Of a stretch of DNA of 27,404 bases, positions 14,910-21,249 are shown piece after piece. The translations under genes and the position numbers were made by a program. The stretch is from a virus. The stretch lies in the IMG/VR virus record IMGVR_UViG_3300042305_000998, positions 1 through 27,404 of that record. One strand, given 5' to 3'. The notes below the pieces were generated by a model. It did not search any database, had not been told where the DNA came from, and worked only from the letters and a program-made list of their open reading frames with translations. Each line of letters starts with the position of its first letter. Within the stretch, counting starts at the first letter, position 1.

Positions 14910-15116
14910 ATGTACTGTGACATCAACTTCCCGACGAAGAAGGCTCTGAAAGCGGCTGTTGCCAGTGGGCAGGCTGTGACGATCTTCTCGCCGGGGCCGT
15001 TTCCCGTGGATTGTTCTACGGGCAAGCATTGTGTGGAGGGGCCGCACTATCCCAAGCCTCACTCCTGGTACGCCAGTGTGGTGGTGGCTGATGGGCGGAT
15101 CGTGTCGGTGAAGTGA
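14910..15116 (+). CDS. Conserved small phage protein (EGPHYPKPHxWYA type)
   Basis: A 68-residue protein. NFPTKKALKAAVASG, a short strand VTIFSPGPF, then EGPHYPKPHSWYASVVVADGRIVSVK match a small conserved phage family I know by its EGPHYPxPHxWYA signature. It is probably an all-beta fold of unknown role. GGAGGT precedes ATG 14910, within the same leader repeated before 14681. Confidence 0.75.
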   Translation: MYCDINFPTKKALKAAVASGQAVTIFSPGPFPVDCSTGKHCVEGPHYPKPHSWYASVVVADGRIVSVK

Positions 15117-15508
15117 CGGGATTCGATCCCGGGCAGTGGCAGCCCTTATGGGTTATTCCGTGTTGCTGCCCGGGTTCGGCTGCCGTTTCGGTGGGTAGCC
15201 GTCGCCTCTGCCTGTGCCTGGGAGTAATTACCTGGGACGAAAGCAGCGTGGACGGCTTCCTGTGGTCCGTAACAGGGTTGCCACACGGGCAATAGGGGTG
15301 GATCGTCAATGCCCCGCCCGCCGTTTCTACGGTGTCCGAATAGCCCCCTCTGGGCTGACATCAAAACGCATCCGATCAGCAAGGTGCGTAGTTCGCGGAA
15401 GATGGTACACGCGGCGGGTTCCCTGTCGCATTCCATGCCGCCGTGGTGCCAGTAGGGGGCTATTCGGCTGCCGTTCGGTAGTCGGTTTCTCAAACGATGA
15501 GGTGCTAC
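15117..15508. other. Structured non-coding interval
   Basis: About 390 bases without a convincing gene on either strand. They contain a 6-bp stem CGGGAT-TCG-ATCCCG right after a stop codon (15118-15132), a CCCGGGCAG/CTGCCCGGG arm pair at about 15130-15174, a direct repeat TTCGGCTGCCGTT at 15175-15187 and 15463-15475, and a 14-bp inverted repeat at 15336-15349/15454-15467. A structured RNA or regulatory leader for the Gp88-like gene is possible. Confidence 0.5.
15336..15467. repeat. 14-bp perfect inverted repeat around 104 bases
   Basis: CCGAATAGCCCCCT (15336-15349) and AGGGGGCTATTCGG (15454-15467) are exact complements. Inside, TGGTACACGCGGC near 15405 and GCCGCCGTGGTGCCA near 15438 form a second imperfect pair, so the transcript could fold into a long branched stem. 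Confidence 0.65.
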
Positions 15509-16393
15509 ATGGGTTACCATGCGGCCCGCATCGTCCAGGATGGCGAAGCAAACGCCAAGATTCGCCACGGGATGCAGGACTATAAGGTCTGCACCGTGTC
15601 GCTGCTGGCGTCCGATGCTTCGGGGTACAACATGTGCCCCAAGGCATACCCCATCACGCGGTTCCGTGAACTGCGTACTGCGGGCTGGACGCTGGAAGCT
15701 ATCCGCGAGGATGCCCAGAGCAAAGACCTAGCGCTCTGCTCTGTGCCCTGTGTCACCTCCCAGTCTGGGCAGGGTGCCATTGGTGATGTGCCCGAGATTC
15801 GGGCCAATCTCACCCGCTGGTACGTGGAGAATCGGGACGAGTTTCGTGCCCATCTTCTGGACGAGTTGCGGGGTTATGTGCGCCGGGCAGGGGATTCGAT
15901 TGTCGCCTGCCGGCCGAATCTGGATTCCGATGCTCCATGGGAGCGGACGATTCCTGAGATGTTCGATCTGCCCATCCAGTACTGGGACTACACCAAGGTC
16001 TCCAAGCGGCTGGGCAAGGTGCCGTCCAACTATCACCTGACCTATTCGGTCAGTGAGGCTACGACGGCGGAAGACTGGCAGCGGGTCTACGACACGGGCA
16101 GTTCAATCTCCGTGGTCTTTGACTCTGCGTGGCAGCCAAGCGGTAAGCGGGAGTATCACCGCTTCGGCCGCATGCCTACGTGGTACACCGACCCCAACGG
16201 GTATCGGTGGCGTGTTGTGGATGGTGACAGGACCGATCTGCGGTTCCTGGATCCTTCCAACGTCTGCGTGGGCCTGCGTCTGAAGGGCCGCAAATGGGAA
16301 CGCTGGTTTGCCCGCTGGTCTGGTTTTGCGGTCAGGCTGCCCCGTGCGTTGCGGGGTGTGTTCGGGAACATTCATCCGGCGAATGCCGCGTGA
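15509..16393 (+). CDS. Gp88-like phage protein
   Basis: A 294-residue protein. Motifs in order: SGYNMCPKA with a conserved Cys, CVTSQSGQGAIG, RANLTRWYVENRDEFRAHLL, ACRPNLDSDAPWE, PIQYWDYTKVSKR, SNYHLTYSVSE and DGDRTDLRFLDPSNVCVGLRLKG. I know this order from Gp88-family (DUF7227-like) phage proteins, in which conserved Cys, Asp and His residues suggest a metal-dependent or radical-type enzyme. The activity is unproven. ATG 15509 is chosen because GAGGTG-CTAC-ATG matches the spacing of the following genes. It is the largest protein in the early block apart from the recombinase. Confidence 0.82.
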   Translation: MGYHAARIVQDGEANAKIRHGMQDYKVCTVSLLASDASGYNMCPKAYPITRFRELRTAGWTLEAIREDAQSKDLALCSVPCVTSQSGQGAIGDVPEIRANLTRWYVENRDEFRAHLLDELRGYVRRAGDSIVACRPNLDSDAPWERTIPEMFDLPIQYWDYTKVSKRLGKVPSNYHLTYSVSEATTAEDWQRVYDTGSSISVVFDSAWQPSGKREYHRFGRMPTWYTDPNGYRWRVVDGDRTDLRFLDPSNVCVGLRLKGRKWERWFARWSGFAVRLPRALRGVFGNIHPANAA

Positions 16394-16401
16394 GGTGTGA
16401 C

Positions 16402-16530
16402 ATGGTCGATGCGTACTACTCCAACGAACTCAAATGCTGGGTGCGTCTGGAGCGTGAGGCGGATGGCGAGTGGTGCCATACGTCTGGATTCTCTACCCGT
16501 GAGGCTGCGATTCGCGGCCGTGAGGTGTGA
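16402..16530 (+). CDS. Microprotein of 42 residues
   Basis: Residues MVDAYYSNELKCWVRLEREA, then HTSGFSTREAAIRGREV. It has the small beta-plus-helix look of phage proteins with an FxTREEA-type segment. It begins in the 13-mer GAGGTGTGACATG and ends in the next copy, so its last two residues Glu-Val are the ribosome site of the next gene. Function unknown. Confidence 0.65.
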   Translation: MVDAYYSNELKCWVRLEREADGEWCHTSGFSTREAAIRGREV

Positions 16531-16531
16531 C

Positions 16532-16684
16532 ATGACACTGCGAGAACTGATTGCACAAATCCATACCGTACTCCCGGGTGCCTACTTCTGGCAGGACAAC
16601 GACGGCGAGTTGTGCATTGCGACCCGGTTCGTGTACCCGGTCGGAGAAGACGCGCCTATGGAGCCCTTTAGCGAGGAGGTGTGA
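16532..16684 (+). CDS. Microprotein of the EDNDGQLxIYT type
   Basis: A 50-residue protein: LRELIAQIHTVLPGAYFWQDNDGELCIATRFVY. It resembles a known small phage type with a 'D(N/D)xGQ(I/L)xIYT' strand, and the 68-residue protein at 21439 is a probable paralogue. Both flanking junctions are exact GAGGTGTGACATG copies. Function unknown. Confidence 0.65.
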   Translation: MTLRELIAQIHTVLPGAYFWQDNDGELCIATRFVYPVGEDAPMEPFSEEV

Positions 16685-16685
16685 C

Positions 16686-16898
16686 ATGAGCGATGGGTTA
16701 GACAGATGGGCAGTACTTTATCGGGCTGCCGACTCTCCGCCTGCCGATCCGCCGGAGGCTTTCCTTTGCTGGGCAGAGGATGGCGACCACGCCGACGAGC
16801 AGTGCCGGAACGCTTACCCGGGCTGCGAGGTGTTGTGGTCTTACCTAGGTGATGCTGACGATGCGTACCGAGAGTACTACGACAACCCGGAGGTGTGA
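16686..16898 (+). CDS. Acidic microprotein of 70 residues
   Basis: An acidic protein with CWAEDGDHADEQCRNAYPGCEVLW in the middle and DDAYREYYDNPEV at the end. It has three Cys. Function unknown. It lies between two exact GAGGTGTGACATG junctions. Confidence 0.63.
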   Translation: MSDGLDRWAVLYRAADSPPADPPEAFLCWAEDGDHADEQCRNAYPGCEVLWSYLGDADDAYREYYDNPEV

Positions 16899-16899
16899 C

Positions 16900-17235
16900 A
16901 TGGCAGATACAACCTACAACGGCTGGACCAACTACGAAACGTGGCTGGTCAACCTGTGGATGGATAACGAGCAGGGCTCGCAGGAATACTTCCGTGAGCA
17001 GGCCCGCAGAATCTACGGATTTGCAACGGCCGACCCGGGCGGGTGGTTCACGCGGGAAGAGACAGCCCGCTTTCGGTTTGCGGACTGGCTGAATGAACAC
17101 CATGAGGAGAACCGTCCAGAGATGCCCGCATGCGGCGTGTACTACGACCTGTTATCAGGTGCCCTGTCTGAAGTGAACTGGAATGAGATTGCCCGTCATT
17201 ACATCGAAGCCATAGAGGAGGAGGCTAATGCCTGA
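16900..17235 (+). CDS. YNGWTNYETW-family phage protein
   Basis: A 111-residue protein. YNGWTNYETWLVNLWMDNE at residues 5-23 is the hallmark of a widespread small phage family (often named DUF7249-like), followed by helices and LLSGALSEVNWNEIARHYIE. The family's function is not known; it is common in early or accessory regions of many phages. ATG 16900 is set by the preceding GAGGTG-TGA-C. Confidence 0.8.
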   Translation: MADTTYNGWTNYETWLVNLWMDNEQGSQEYFREQARRIYGFATADPGGWFTREETARFRFADWLNEHHEENRPEMPACGVYYDLLSGALSEVNWNEIARHYIEAIEEEANA

Positions 17236-17407
17236 CATGCAATGCCCCGTCTGCGATTGTTGCGAGGTGTCGTTTGCCGGTGTTCTCGGTGACGTAGGTC
17301 ATGCGAGATGCCGGGACTGTGGGATTGTTTACACGTTTGACCCGTCATTGGAGGACGAGTGCTATGTGGGCAGTACGGACACGGAAGAGGATTGTGGCGA
17401 CGTTTGA
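17228..17407 (+). CDS. Zinc-ribbon microprotein A
   Basis: A 59-residue protein. CPVCDCC (residues 6-12) and CRDCG (28-32) form a four-cysteine zinc ribbon; the C-terminus is very acidic. It overlaps the previous stop by 8 bases with GGAGG upstream; an ATG at 17237 is the alternative start. A transcription or RNA-polymerase modulator is possible from the fold, but no target is known. Confidence 0.65.
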   Translation: MPDMQCPVCDCCEVSFAGVLGDVGHARCRDCGIVYTFDPSLEDECYVGSTDTEEDCGDV

Positions 17408-17492
17408 TGAGCGATGGGAGGCGGAAGAATGGATGCGGACTTGGCGTTCCATCCACGGACACAAGTGTTTCCTAGTGCGAACGGAGAATTGA
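17364..17492 (+). CDS. Microprotein of 42 residues in a nested frame
   Basis: MWAVRTRKRIVATFDERWEAEEW, then KCFLVRTEN. Shape and residues fit a small phage beta-alpha-beta protein. It overlaps the zinc-ribbon gene by 44 bases in another frame. The ribosome site is weak (GAGGACGAG). Confidence 0.55.
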   Translation: MWAVRTRKRIVATFDERWEAEEWMRTWRSIHGHKCFLVRTEN

Positions 17493-17493
17493 T

Positions 17494-17664
17494 ATGGCTG
17501 CCCGCAAGTGGGCCAAGTGCTGCGAGTGCGGCGGCGAGGTGTGGTTCGATGCGTGGGCCGACCTGGAGGGAGACATTGCCGGTGGCCCGTACGACAACAA
17601 CAAATGCTCCGAATGCGAAGAGGAGGACGTTGACTATGTCGAAGTTGAAGAAGACGACGAGTAA
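17494..17664 (+). CDS. Zinc-ribbon microprotein B
   Basis: A 56-residue protein. CCECGG (residues 9-14) and CSECE (38-42), with GPYDNNKCSEC between and an acidic tail DYVEVEEDDE. This CxCGG...GPYxNNKCxxC pattern is a small phage zinc-ribbon type I recognise. The previous stop is one base before the start. Probably metal-binding; role unknown. Confidence 0.7.
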   Translation: MAARKWAKCCECGGEVWFDAWADLEGDIAGGPYDNNKCSECEEEDVDYVEVEEDDE

Positions 17665-17866
17665 GCGCGTGATCGTCCACGTTTCTGGAGGCATGGCGTC
17701 TTGCGTGTCTGATCCGGGCGTGGATTGTCTGGTGCTGGACTGGGATGCAATGTGTGACGGCAATGCACCGCCGACGATGGAGGATATTCGCGTGTGGCGT
17801 GACCAGTATCGCGGACTGTTAGACGGACAAGATGTGGATCGATTGGAAATCCTTGCAGGAGAATGA
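17636..17866 (+). CDS. Small beta-rich phage protein (VSGGMAxCVxDP type)
   Basis: A 76-residue protein. RVIVHVSGGMASCVSDPG and DCLVLDWDAMCDG resemble a small conserved phage family with a strand-turn-strand core and a DWD motif. AGGAGG lies upstream of ATG 17636. It overlaps the zinc-ribbon gene by 29 bases. Function unknown. Confidence 0.7.
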   Translation: MSKLKKTTSKRVIVHVSGGMASCVSDPGVDCLVLDWDAMCDGNAPPTMEDIRVWRDQYRGLLDGQDVDRLEILAGE

Positions 17867-17867
17867 C

Positions 17868-18053
17868 ATGACCGCACATGACTGCATCGCCTGCGAGCGG
17901 CTGCTGCTGCGGGCGAAAGAGTTGATTGATGAGGCTCTGTGGCAGCACATCTATGACGAGAGCAACGGCGAGCGACCGGATAAGAACTGCGAGTACTCGC
18001 AGTGGCTGAATGACTGTGATCGATTCCTATTAGGCGAGGAGGCTACGACATGA
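17868..18053 (+). CDS. Small hypothetical protein
   Basis: A 61-residue helical, acidic protein: MTAHDCIACERLLLRAKELIDEAL and ending LGEEATT. No family recognised. It starts one base after the previous stop, with GGAG six bases upstream, and its end overlaps the next start as ATGA. Confidence 0.65.
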   Translation: MTAHDCIACERLLLRAKELIDEALWQHIYDESNGERPDKNCEYSQWLNDCDRFLLGEEATT

Positions 18054-18268
18054 GCTTTCGACCGATGGTGAAGGTGGGCAATGAGTGGGCTGGCAATGGC
18101 GTCCGGTTTGCCACCCGTGAAGAGGCTGAGTCTTCCGCCCGTGATCTGTACGGACGGTGGACGCTGTGTGTAGATCACCGGGCAGATGAGTCCGATGATC
18201 CGGTAAACTGTGAGTGGGATTCAACCCGTGGCAATGTGCATTTGGAGGTGGCCAATGTCGATGGTTGA
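18050..18268 (+). CDS. Small phage protein (FATREEAExxARDL type)
   Basis: A 72-residue protein. KVGNEWAGNGVRFATREEAESSARDLYGRW is a common small phage module with a strand, then helix. Another 30 residues follow with PVNCEWD. Function unknown. ATGA overlap with its predecessor. Confidence 0.7.
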   Translation: MSFRPMVKVGNEWAGNGVRFATREEAESSARDLYGRWTLCVDHRADESDDPVNCEWDSTRGNVHLEVANVDG

Positions 18269-18560
18269 GAACGCCGAGGACATCTGCTTGGGGGACTGGG
18301 TGCGAGATCAGTACGGGCGTATCGGCCGCGTGACGGAGAAGCATTACATCTGCCCACAAGATGAGCAGTGGCTGTCCATGCAGGCGATACCCGTCACGCC
18401 CGAGCAGATGAATGAGCCGTGGTGCAGCGTGCTGGTTCACAACAGCGGTGCTGTTGTCCAGCCGATCAGCACCCTCTGCACACTAGACAATCATCCAGAA
18501 TCTTTGAACAACCCTTGGACTAGCTTCTACTTTCGGGAGACAGCCAATGCCCGCGATTGA
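18255..18560 (+). CDS. SH3-like small phage protein
   Basis: A 101-residue protein. LGDWVRDQYGRIGRVTEKH at the N-terminus looks like a KOW/SH3-type barrel start, then QWLSMQAIPVTPEQMNEPWCSVLVHNSGAV. I recognise this as a small conserved phage protein without known role. GGAGGTG four bases before ATG 18255 supports the start inside the previous gene's last codons. Confidence 0.7.
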   Translation: MSMVENAEDICLGDWVRDQYGRIGRVTEKHYICPQDEQWLSMQAIPVTPEQMNEPWCSVLVHNSGAVVQPISTLCTLDNHPESLNNPWTSFYFRETANARD

Positions 18561-18813
18561 CATCTCAAACACCGAGGCCGTGGCTATCGACACGGCATGC
18601 ATGACCCTCATGGAGACCGTGCGGCGAGGGCGCAAGAAGCAGGAGGCATACATTGAAGAGGACAACGATCCCGATGGGGCCGCGTCCTTGGAGGACGGAC
18701 TTTCTGACCTCCTCCAGGCCATGCGCGCGCTTCGCCTCCTGCTGGAGCGGGCGGGATGGACCAGCGAGATGATCGGTCATGCCTATAAGGAGAATGCCAA
18801 TGCCCAAGATTGA
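18547..18813 (+). CDS. Small helical protein starting MPAID
   Basis: An 88-residue, all-helical and charged protein (METVRRGRKKQEAYIEEDN, then LSDLLQAMRALRLLLERAG). Its start is embedded in the last codons of the previous gene, in GCCAATGCCCGCGATTGA. The same arrangement, two bases different, ends this gene and starts the next. Confidence 0.65.
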   Translation: MPAIDISNTEAVAIDTACMTLMETVRRGRKKQEAYIEEDNDPDGAASLEDGLSDLLQAMRALRLLLERAGWTSEMIGHAYKENANAQD

Positions 18814-18997
18814 TTGGACTGCTGACCAAGGCGAGGAGGTGCGGCAGTTGCTTCTGAATCAAATTGATTTCCTGCAAGAGAGAAAGGCAACGTGGGTTTC
18901 CGGCGGTGCTATCGGCCCAGCAGCAAGCGACTCGTACCTCATCCAAGACTTGCGTGACATCCTTTCTAAACTGGAGGCTGCATATGCCAACCATTGA
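18800..18997 (+). CDS. Small helical-hairpin protein, paralogue 1
   Basis: A 65-residue protein, MPKIDWTADQGEEVRQLL and ending LRDILSKLEAAYANH. It belongs with small phage proteins having an 'xLTxEEAexLxxxL...LxxLLxxL' two-helix layout. The adjacent gene starts MPTIELTDEQAEEL and is a likely paralogue. Function unknown. Confidence 0.65.
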   Translation: MPKIDWTADQGEEVRQLLLNQIDFLQERKATWVSGGAIGPAASDSYLIQDLRDILSKLEAAYANH

Positions 18998-19163
18998 ACT
19001 GACCGACGAGCAGGCCGAGGAGTTGAAGGATGTGGTAACCGATAAGATGGGCGTTCTTGCCCGCAAGATTGACTTTCGGTGGAACATTGGGGACGAGGCG
19101 CTGGAACTCAAGCACATTCGTTCTGTCCTGTCCGACATCCTTCACCTACTGGAGATTGCGTGA
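18984..19163 (+). CDS. Small helical-hairpin protein, paralogue 2
   Basis: A 59-residue protein, MPTIELTDEQAEELKDVV, a KIDFRW centre and the helix IRSVLSDILHLLE. Same plan as the preceding protein. GGAGG precedes ATG 18984, and the stop overlaps the next start as TGATG. Confidence 0.68.
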   Translation: MPTIELTDEQAEELKDVVTDKMGVLARKIDFRWNIGDEALELKHIRSVLSDILHLLEIA

Positions 19164-19288
19164 TGACTGACCTAACCGTGATCGACAAGGGCAACCACTG
19201 CGAGATTCACCAAGGCGATGCGATTGCCGCAGACTATGTGGCCAGCAAACGTCTGGCCACTCTGTTCGCCGCCTCCCCTGAGTTGTTG
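19163..19288 (+). repeat. 126-base imperfect direct repeat, copy 1
   Basis: The 5' ends of PELL genes 1 and 6 (here and 20847-20972) differ at only about a dozen positions, roughly half of them silent. A recent duplication or gene conversion is likely. Confidence 0.75.
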
Positions 19289-19399
19289 TACCAGCTGAAG
19301 CATGCCATCCGCCTGCTCGTTGACGCTGGATATCCGGAGACGTATGAGCGGTGGCAGGAGTTCGACATGGCTGTGAACATGGCAGAAGGGAGAGAGTGA
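19163..19399 (+). CDS. PELL-family protein 1
   Basis: A 78-residue member of the small phage family with a core 'A(A/S)PELLxxL...' helix and a final AEGRE. Its first 42 residues differ at only four positions from the gene at 20847, so one copied the other recently. TGATG overlap at both ends. Function of the family is unknown. Confidence 0.72.
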   Translation: MTDLTVIDKGNHCEIHQGDAIAADYVASKRLATLFAASPELLYQLKHAIRLLVDAGYPETYERWQEFDMAVNMAEGRE

Positions 19400-19412
19400 T
19401 GGCACATACACC
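19382..19412 (+). repeat. 31-base exact direct repeat, copy 1
   Basis: The junction from GCAGAAGGGAGAGAG through the start codon into the MAHTP codons is identical to 20240-20270, 858 bases (286 codons) away. Recombination between the copies would delete PELL proteins 2-4 precisely and in frame. Confidence 0.85.
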
Positions 19413-19662
19413 TGGACCATGGATCGTGCGCGAGCCGGAAGAGGATGAACTGTACGAGGTGTACGCGGAGAACGGCGGCGATCTTATTTGCTACCCGGTC
19501 TACACTCGCAACCAGCGGGACAACATTCACCTCATCGCCGCAGCCCCGGAATTGCTGGAGTTGGTGCGGACTGCCCGTGTGATTGTGGAATCCGCCGGTC
19601 ACATGGATTTGTCAGTTCGCATGTGGAATGCAATCGCCAACGCAGAAGGAGCTACCGAATGA
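19399..19662 (+). CDS. PELL-family protein 2 (MAHTPGPW start)
   Basis: An 87-residue protein. MAHTPGPW at the N-terminus, a variable beta region, then HLIAAAPELLELV and a final ANAEGATE. The family is very common in phages and prophages and has no known function. The start shares an exact 31-base stretch with the gene at 20257. Confidence 0.75.
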   Translation: MAHTPGPWIVREPEEDELYEVYAENGGDLICYPVYTRNQRDNIHLIAAAPELLELVRTARVIVESAGHMDLSVRMWNAIANAEGATE

Positions 19663-19982
19663 GTTGCACACCTGGACCGTGGTCTGTGATGCCCACCCCG
19701 ACCGACGTGCAGCACACCCACAAGATCATGTACGACTGTGTGCAGGAGCGCCGCAGGATCGGTGCCGTGTGCGGCGTGTTCGCAAAGGATGACGGCGAGG
19801 CGACTGACAACGCCCGTCTCATCGCCGCTGCCCCCGAGTTGCTGATGTCGCTTCGTGCGGCGCTCAACGAACTGATTGAGTTGTACGAGGAGGCGTATCC
19901 AGACGATGAGTCTGACAACGACACCACCGTCGCAATCGACGCAGGATTGGCGGCGATTGCCAAAGCAGAAGGGAGCGAGTGA
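19659..19982 (+). CDS. PELL-family protein 3
   Basis: A 107-residue protein: MSCTPGPWSV, NARLIAAAPELLMSLRAAL and a final AAIAKAEGSE. It has an acidic insert in its C-terminal part. ATGA overlap with the gene before, TGATG with the next. Confidence 0.75.
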   Translation: MSCTPGPWSVMPTPTDVQHTHKIMYDCVQERRRIGAVCGVFAKDDGEATDNARLIAAAPELLMSLRAALNELIELYEEAYPDDESDNDTTVAIDAGLAAIAKAEGSE

Positions 19983-20257
19983 TGCGTCATACAGATGGAC
20001 CCTGGTGGGCCTGTCCCCCAGACGAAGACAGCGAAAACTGGGAGATCGAAGACGGGTACGGTCACACAGCAACCGTCTACGGCGACGATGAGCCGGCGGC
20101 AGCCAATGCCCGGCTGATGGCGGCTGCCCCGGAGTTGCTGGCTGCACTGCGGGAACTTGTCCACTATGACGAAGGCAGTAGTGAGCAGGGGTCGTACGGA
20201 TACGAAGTTCTGAGTCGATGCAAGGCAGCCATTGCCAAAGCAGAAGGGAGAGAGTGA
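19982..20257 (+). CDS. PELL-family protein 4
   Basis: A 91-residue protein: MRHTDGPWW, a D/E-rich segment, then ANARLMAAAPELLAALREL and a final AAIAKAEGRE. TGATG overlaps at both ends; an in-frame GTG one codon earlier is less likely. Confidence 0.75.
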   Translation: MRHTDGPWWACPPDEDSENWEIEDGYGHTATVYGDDEPAAANARLMAAAPELLAALRELVHYDEGSSEQGSYGYEVLSRCKAAIAKAEGRE

Positions 20258-20270
20258 TGGCACATACACC
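20240..20270 (+). repeat. 31-base exact direct repeat, copy 2
   Basis: Exact copy of 19382-19412. The 5' part (ATTGCCAAAGCAGAAGGGAG) also occurs at 20485 exactly and at 19956, which diverges by one base further into the junction. Confidence 0.85.
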
Positions 20271-20511
20271 CGGGCCCTGGGCTTGGAGATGGAGCCAGCC
20301 GCTGAACACGCTTGTGATTGAGGCCGGCGACGGATACATCGCCCGCAATATCAGCAACGACAATGCCCGCCTCATCGCCGCTGCCCCTGAATTGCTGGCT
20401 GCATCCCGGCTGGCAAACCAAGAACTGATTGACCTGGGTGTCGGCAGCAGTGGGTCGCCTGCGTTGGTGGCACTGTGGGCTGCGATTGCCAAAGCAGAAG
20501 GGAGAGAGTGA
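20257..20511 (+). CDS. PELL-family protein 5 (MAHTPGPW start)
   Basis: An 84-residue protein: MAHTPGPWAW, NARLIAAAPELLAASRLA and a final AAIAKAEGRE. Its start lies in the second copy of the 31-base repeat. The C-terminal Ala-Glu-Gly-Arg-Glu codons are also the purine-rich ribosome site for the next gene. Confidence 0.75.
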   Translation: MAHTPGPWAWRWSQPLNTLVIEAGDGYIARNISNDNARLIAAAPELLAASRLANQELIDLGVGSSGSPALVALWAAIAKAEGRE

Positions 20512-20843
20512 TGTTCTATTGGGACGAGGATCGTTACCCCATTGGTGAAGGCGAGCAGCCCACCCGGTGGGGAGTTGTAATGCTGGACGACACGTATACT
20601 CTGGGGCCCGTATACAAGCTGGCCATCTACGAGATGCGTGAGATTCCTGGTGTCGGCAAGCGGCCGGTTGCCATGCTCGTTTGCCGGGGGTTCTGTGAGT
20701 TGAGTTGCACCCCTGCGGCTGCCGTAGAGCGGGCTGAACAGTGGCGCCGCAAAGAGTTTGCTGATGACGGTGGCGTTGAGTTCCGATGGGTCGGTGCGTT
20801 GCGCTGGTCTGACCCGAATCGACCTGTGAAGAAAGGAGTCTGA
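20511..20843 (+). CDS. Hypothetical protein inside the PELL array
   Basis: A 110-residue protein that lacks the PELL core: MFYWDEDRYPIGEGEQPTRW, a strand-rich middle and CTPAAAVERAEQWRRKEFAD. It starts at the same type of junction as the PELL genes, as if a different cassette had been placed in the array. No family recognised. Confidence 0.65.
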   Translation: MFYWDEDRYPIGEGEQPTRWGVVMLDDTYTLGPVYKLAIYEMREIPGVGKRPVAMLVCRGFCELSCTPAAAVERAEQWRRKEFADDGGVEFRWVGALRWSDPNRPVKKGV

Positions 20844-20846
20844 GCG

Positions 20847-20972
20847 ATGACTGACCTGACCGTGATCGACAAGGGCGACCACTGCGAGATTCACCAGGGT
20901 GATGCGATTGCCGCAGACTATGTGGCCAGCACACGTCTGGCCAATCTGTTCGCCGCTGCCCCCGAGTTGCTG
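20847..20972 (+). repeat. 126-base imperfect direct repeat, copy 2
   Basis: Second copy of 19163-19288. The copies diverge sharply after the PELL codons. Confidence 0.75.
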
Positions 20973-21137
20973 GCTGCCTTGCAGTCGTTCATCGCTCTTA
21001 GTGATGACGGCTCTCTGCATATCGACGGCAGCCCGGCTACGGAAGACCCCGCACTCACTGCTGCCCGTGCAGCCATAGCCAAGGCCGAAGGTATCACCAC
21101 GGAGGTAGATGATGGCAAGGAGCGATCATTGGACTGA
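20847..21137 (+). CDS. PELL-family protein 6
   Basis: A 96-residue protein. Its first 42 residues are nearly those of PELL protein 1; it then has AAPELLAALQSF and ARAAIAKAEG followed by a 14-residue acidic and charged tail. The tail overlaps the next gene by 26 bases, which may show where a cassette joined. Confidence 0.72.
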   Translation: MTDLTVIDKGDHCEIHQGDAIAADYVASTRLANLFAAAPELLAALQSFIALSDDGSLHIDGSPATEDPALTAARAAIAKAEGITTEVDDGKERSLD

Positions 21138-21249
21138 CGAGACAGTGGACAAGGCCATCCGCCTGCTTGTGCTGGCGGAGGATGCTGTGAAGGACACCGA
21201 GCCTGACCTGTACCAACAGATCAGGCTTTTTCTTTTGGAGGAAGCATGA
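21112..21249 (+). CDS. Microprotein of 45 residues
   Basis: A helical protein: MARSDHWTDETVDKAIRLLVL and ending LFLLEEA. GGAGGT five bases before ATG 21112. It overlaps PELL gene 6 by 26 bases and the next gene as ATGA. No family recognised. Confidence 0.6.
   Translation: MARSDHWTDETVDKAIRLLVLAEDAVKDTEPDLYQQIRLFLLEEA

Noticed and set aside
15117-15132. tRNA-like arm GGGATTCGATCCC after a stop codon
   Set aside because: The loop is out of register for a T-arm and no acceptor, D or anticodon arms can be formed around it.
19382-20513. CRISPR-like repeats
   Set aside because: Repeats are uneven in spacing, lie at gene starts and are coding; the 'spacers' are paralogous genes.
19599-21020. 473-codon open frame on the minus strand across the PELL array
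   Set aside because: It runs antisense to six overlapping genes with good ribosome sites and motifs; its protein has no domain and repeats because the sense genes repeat.
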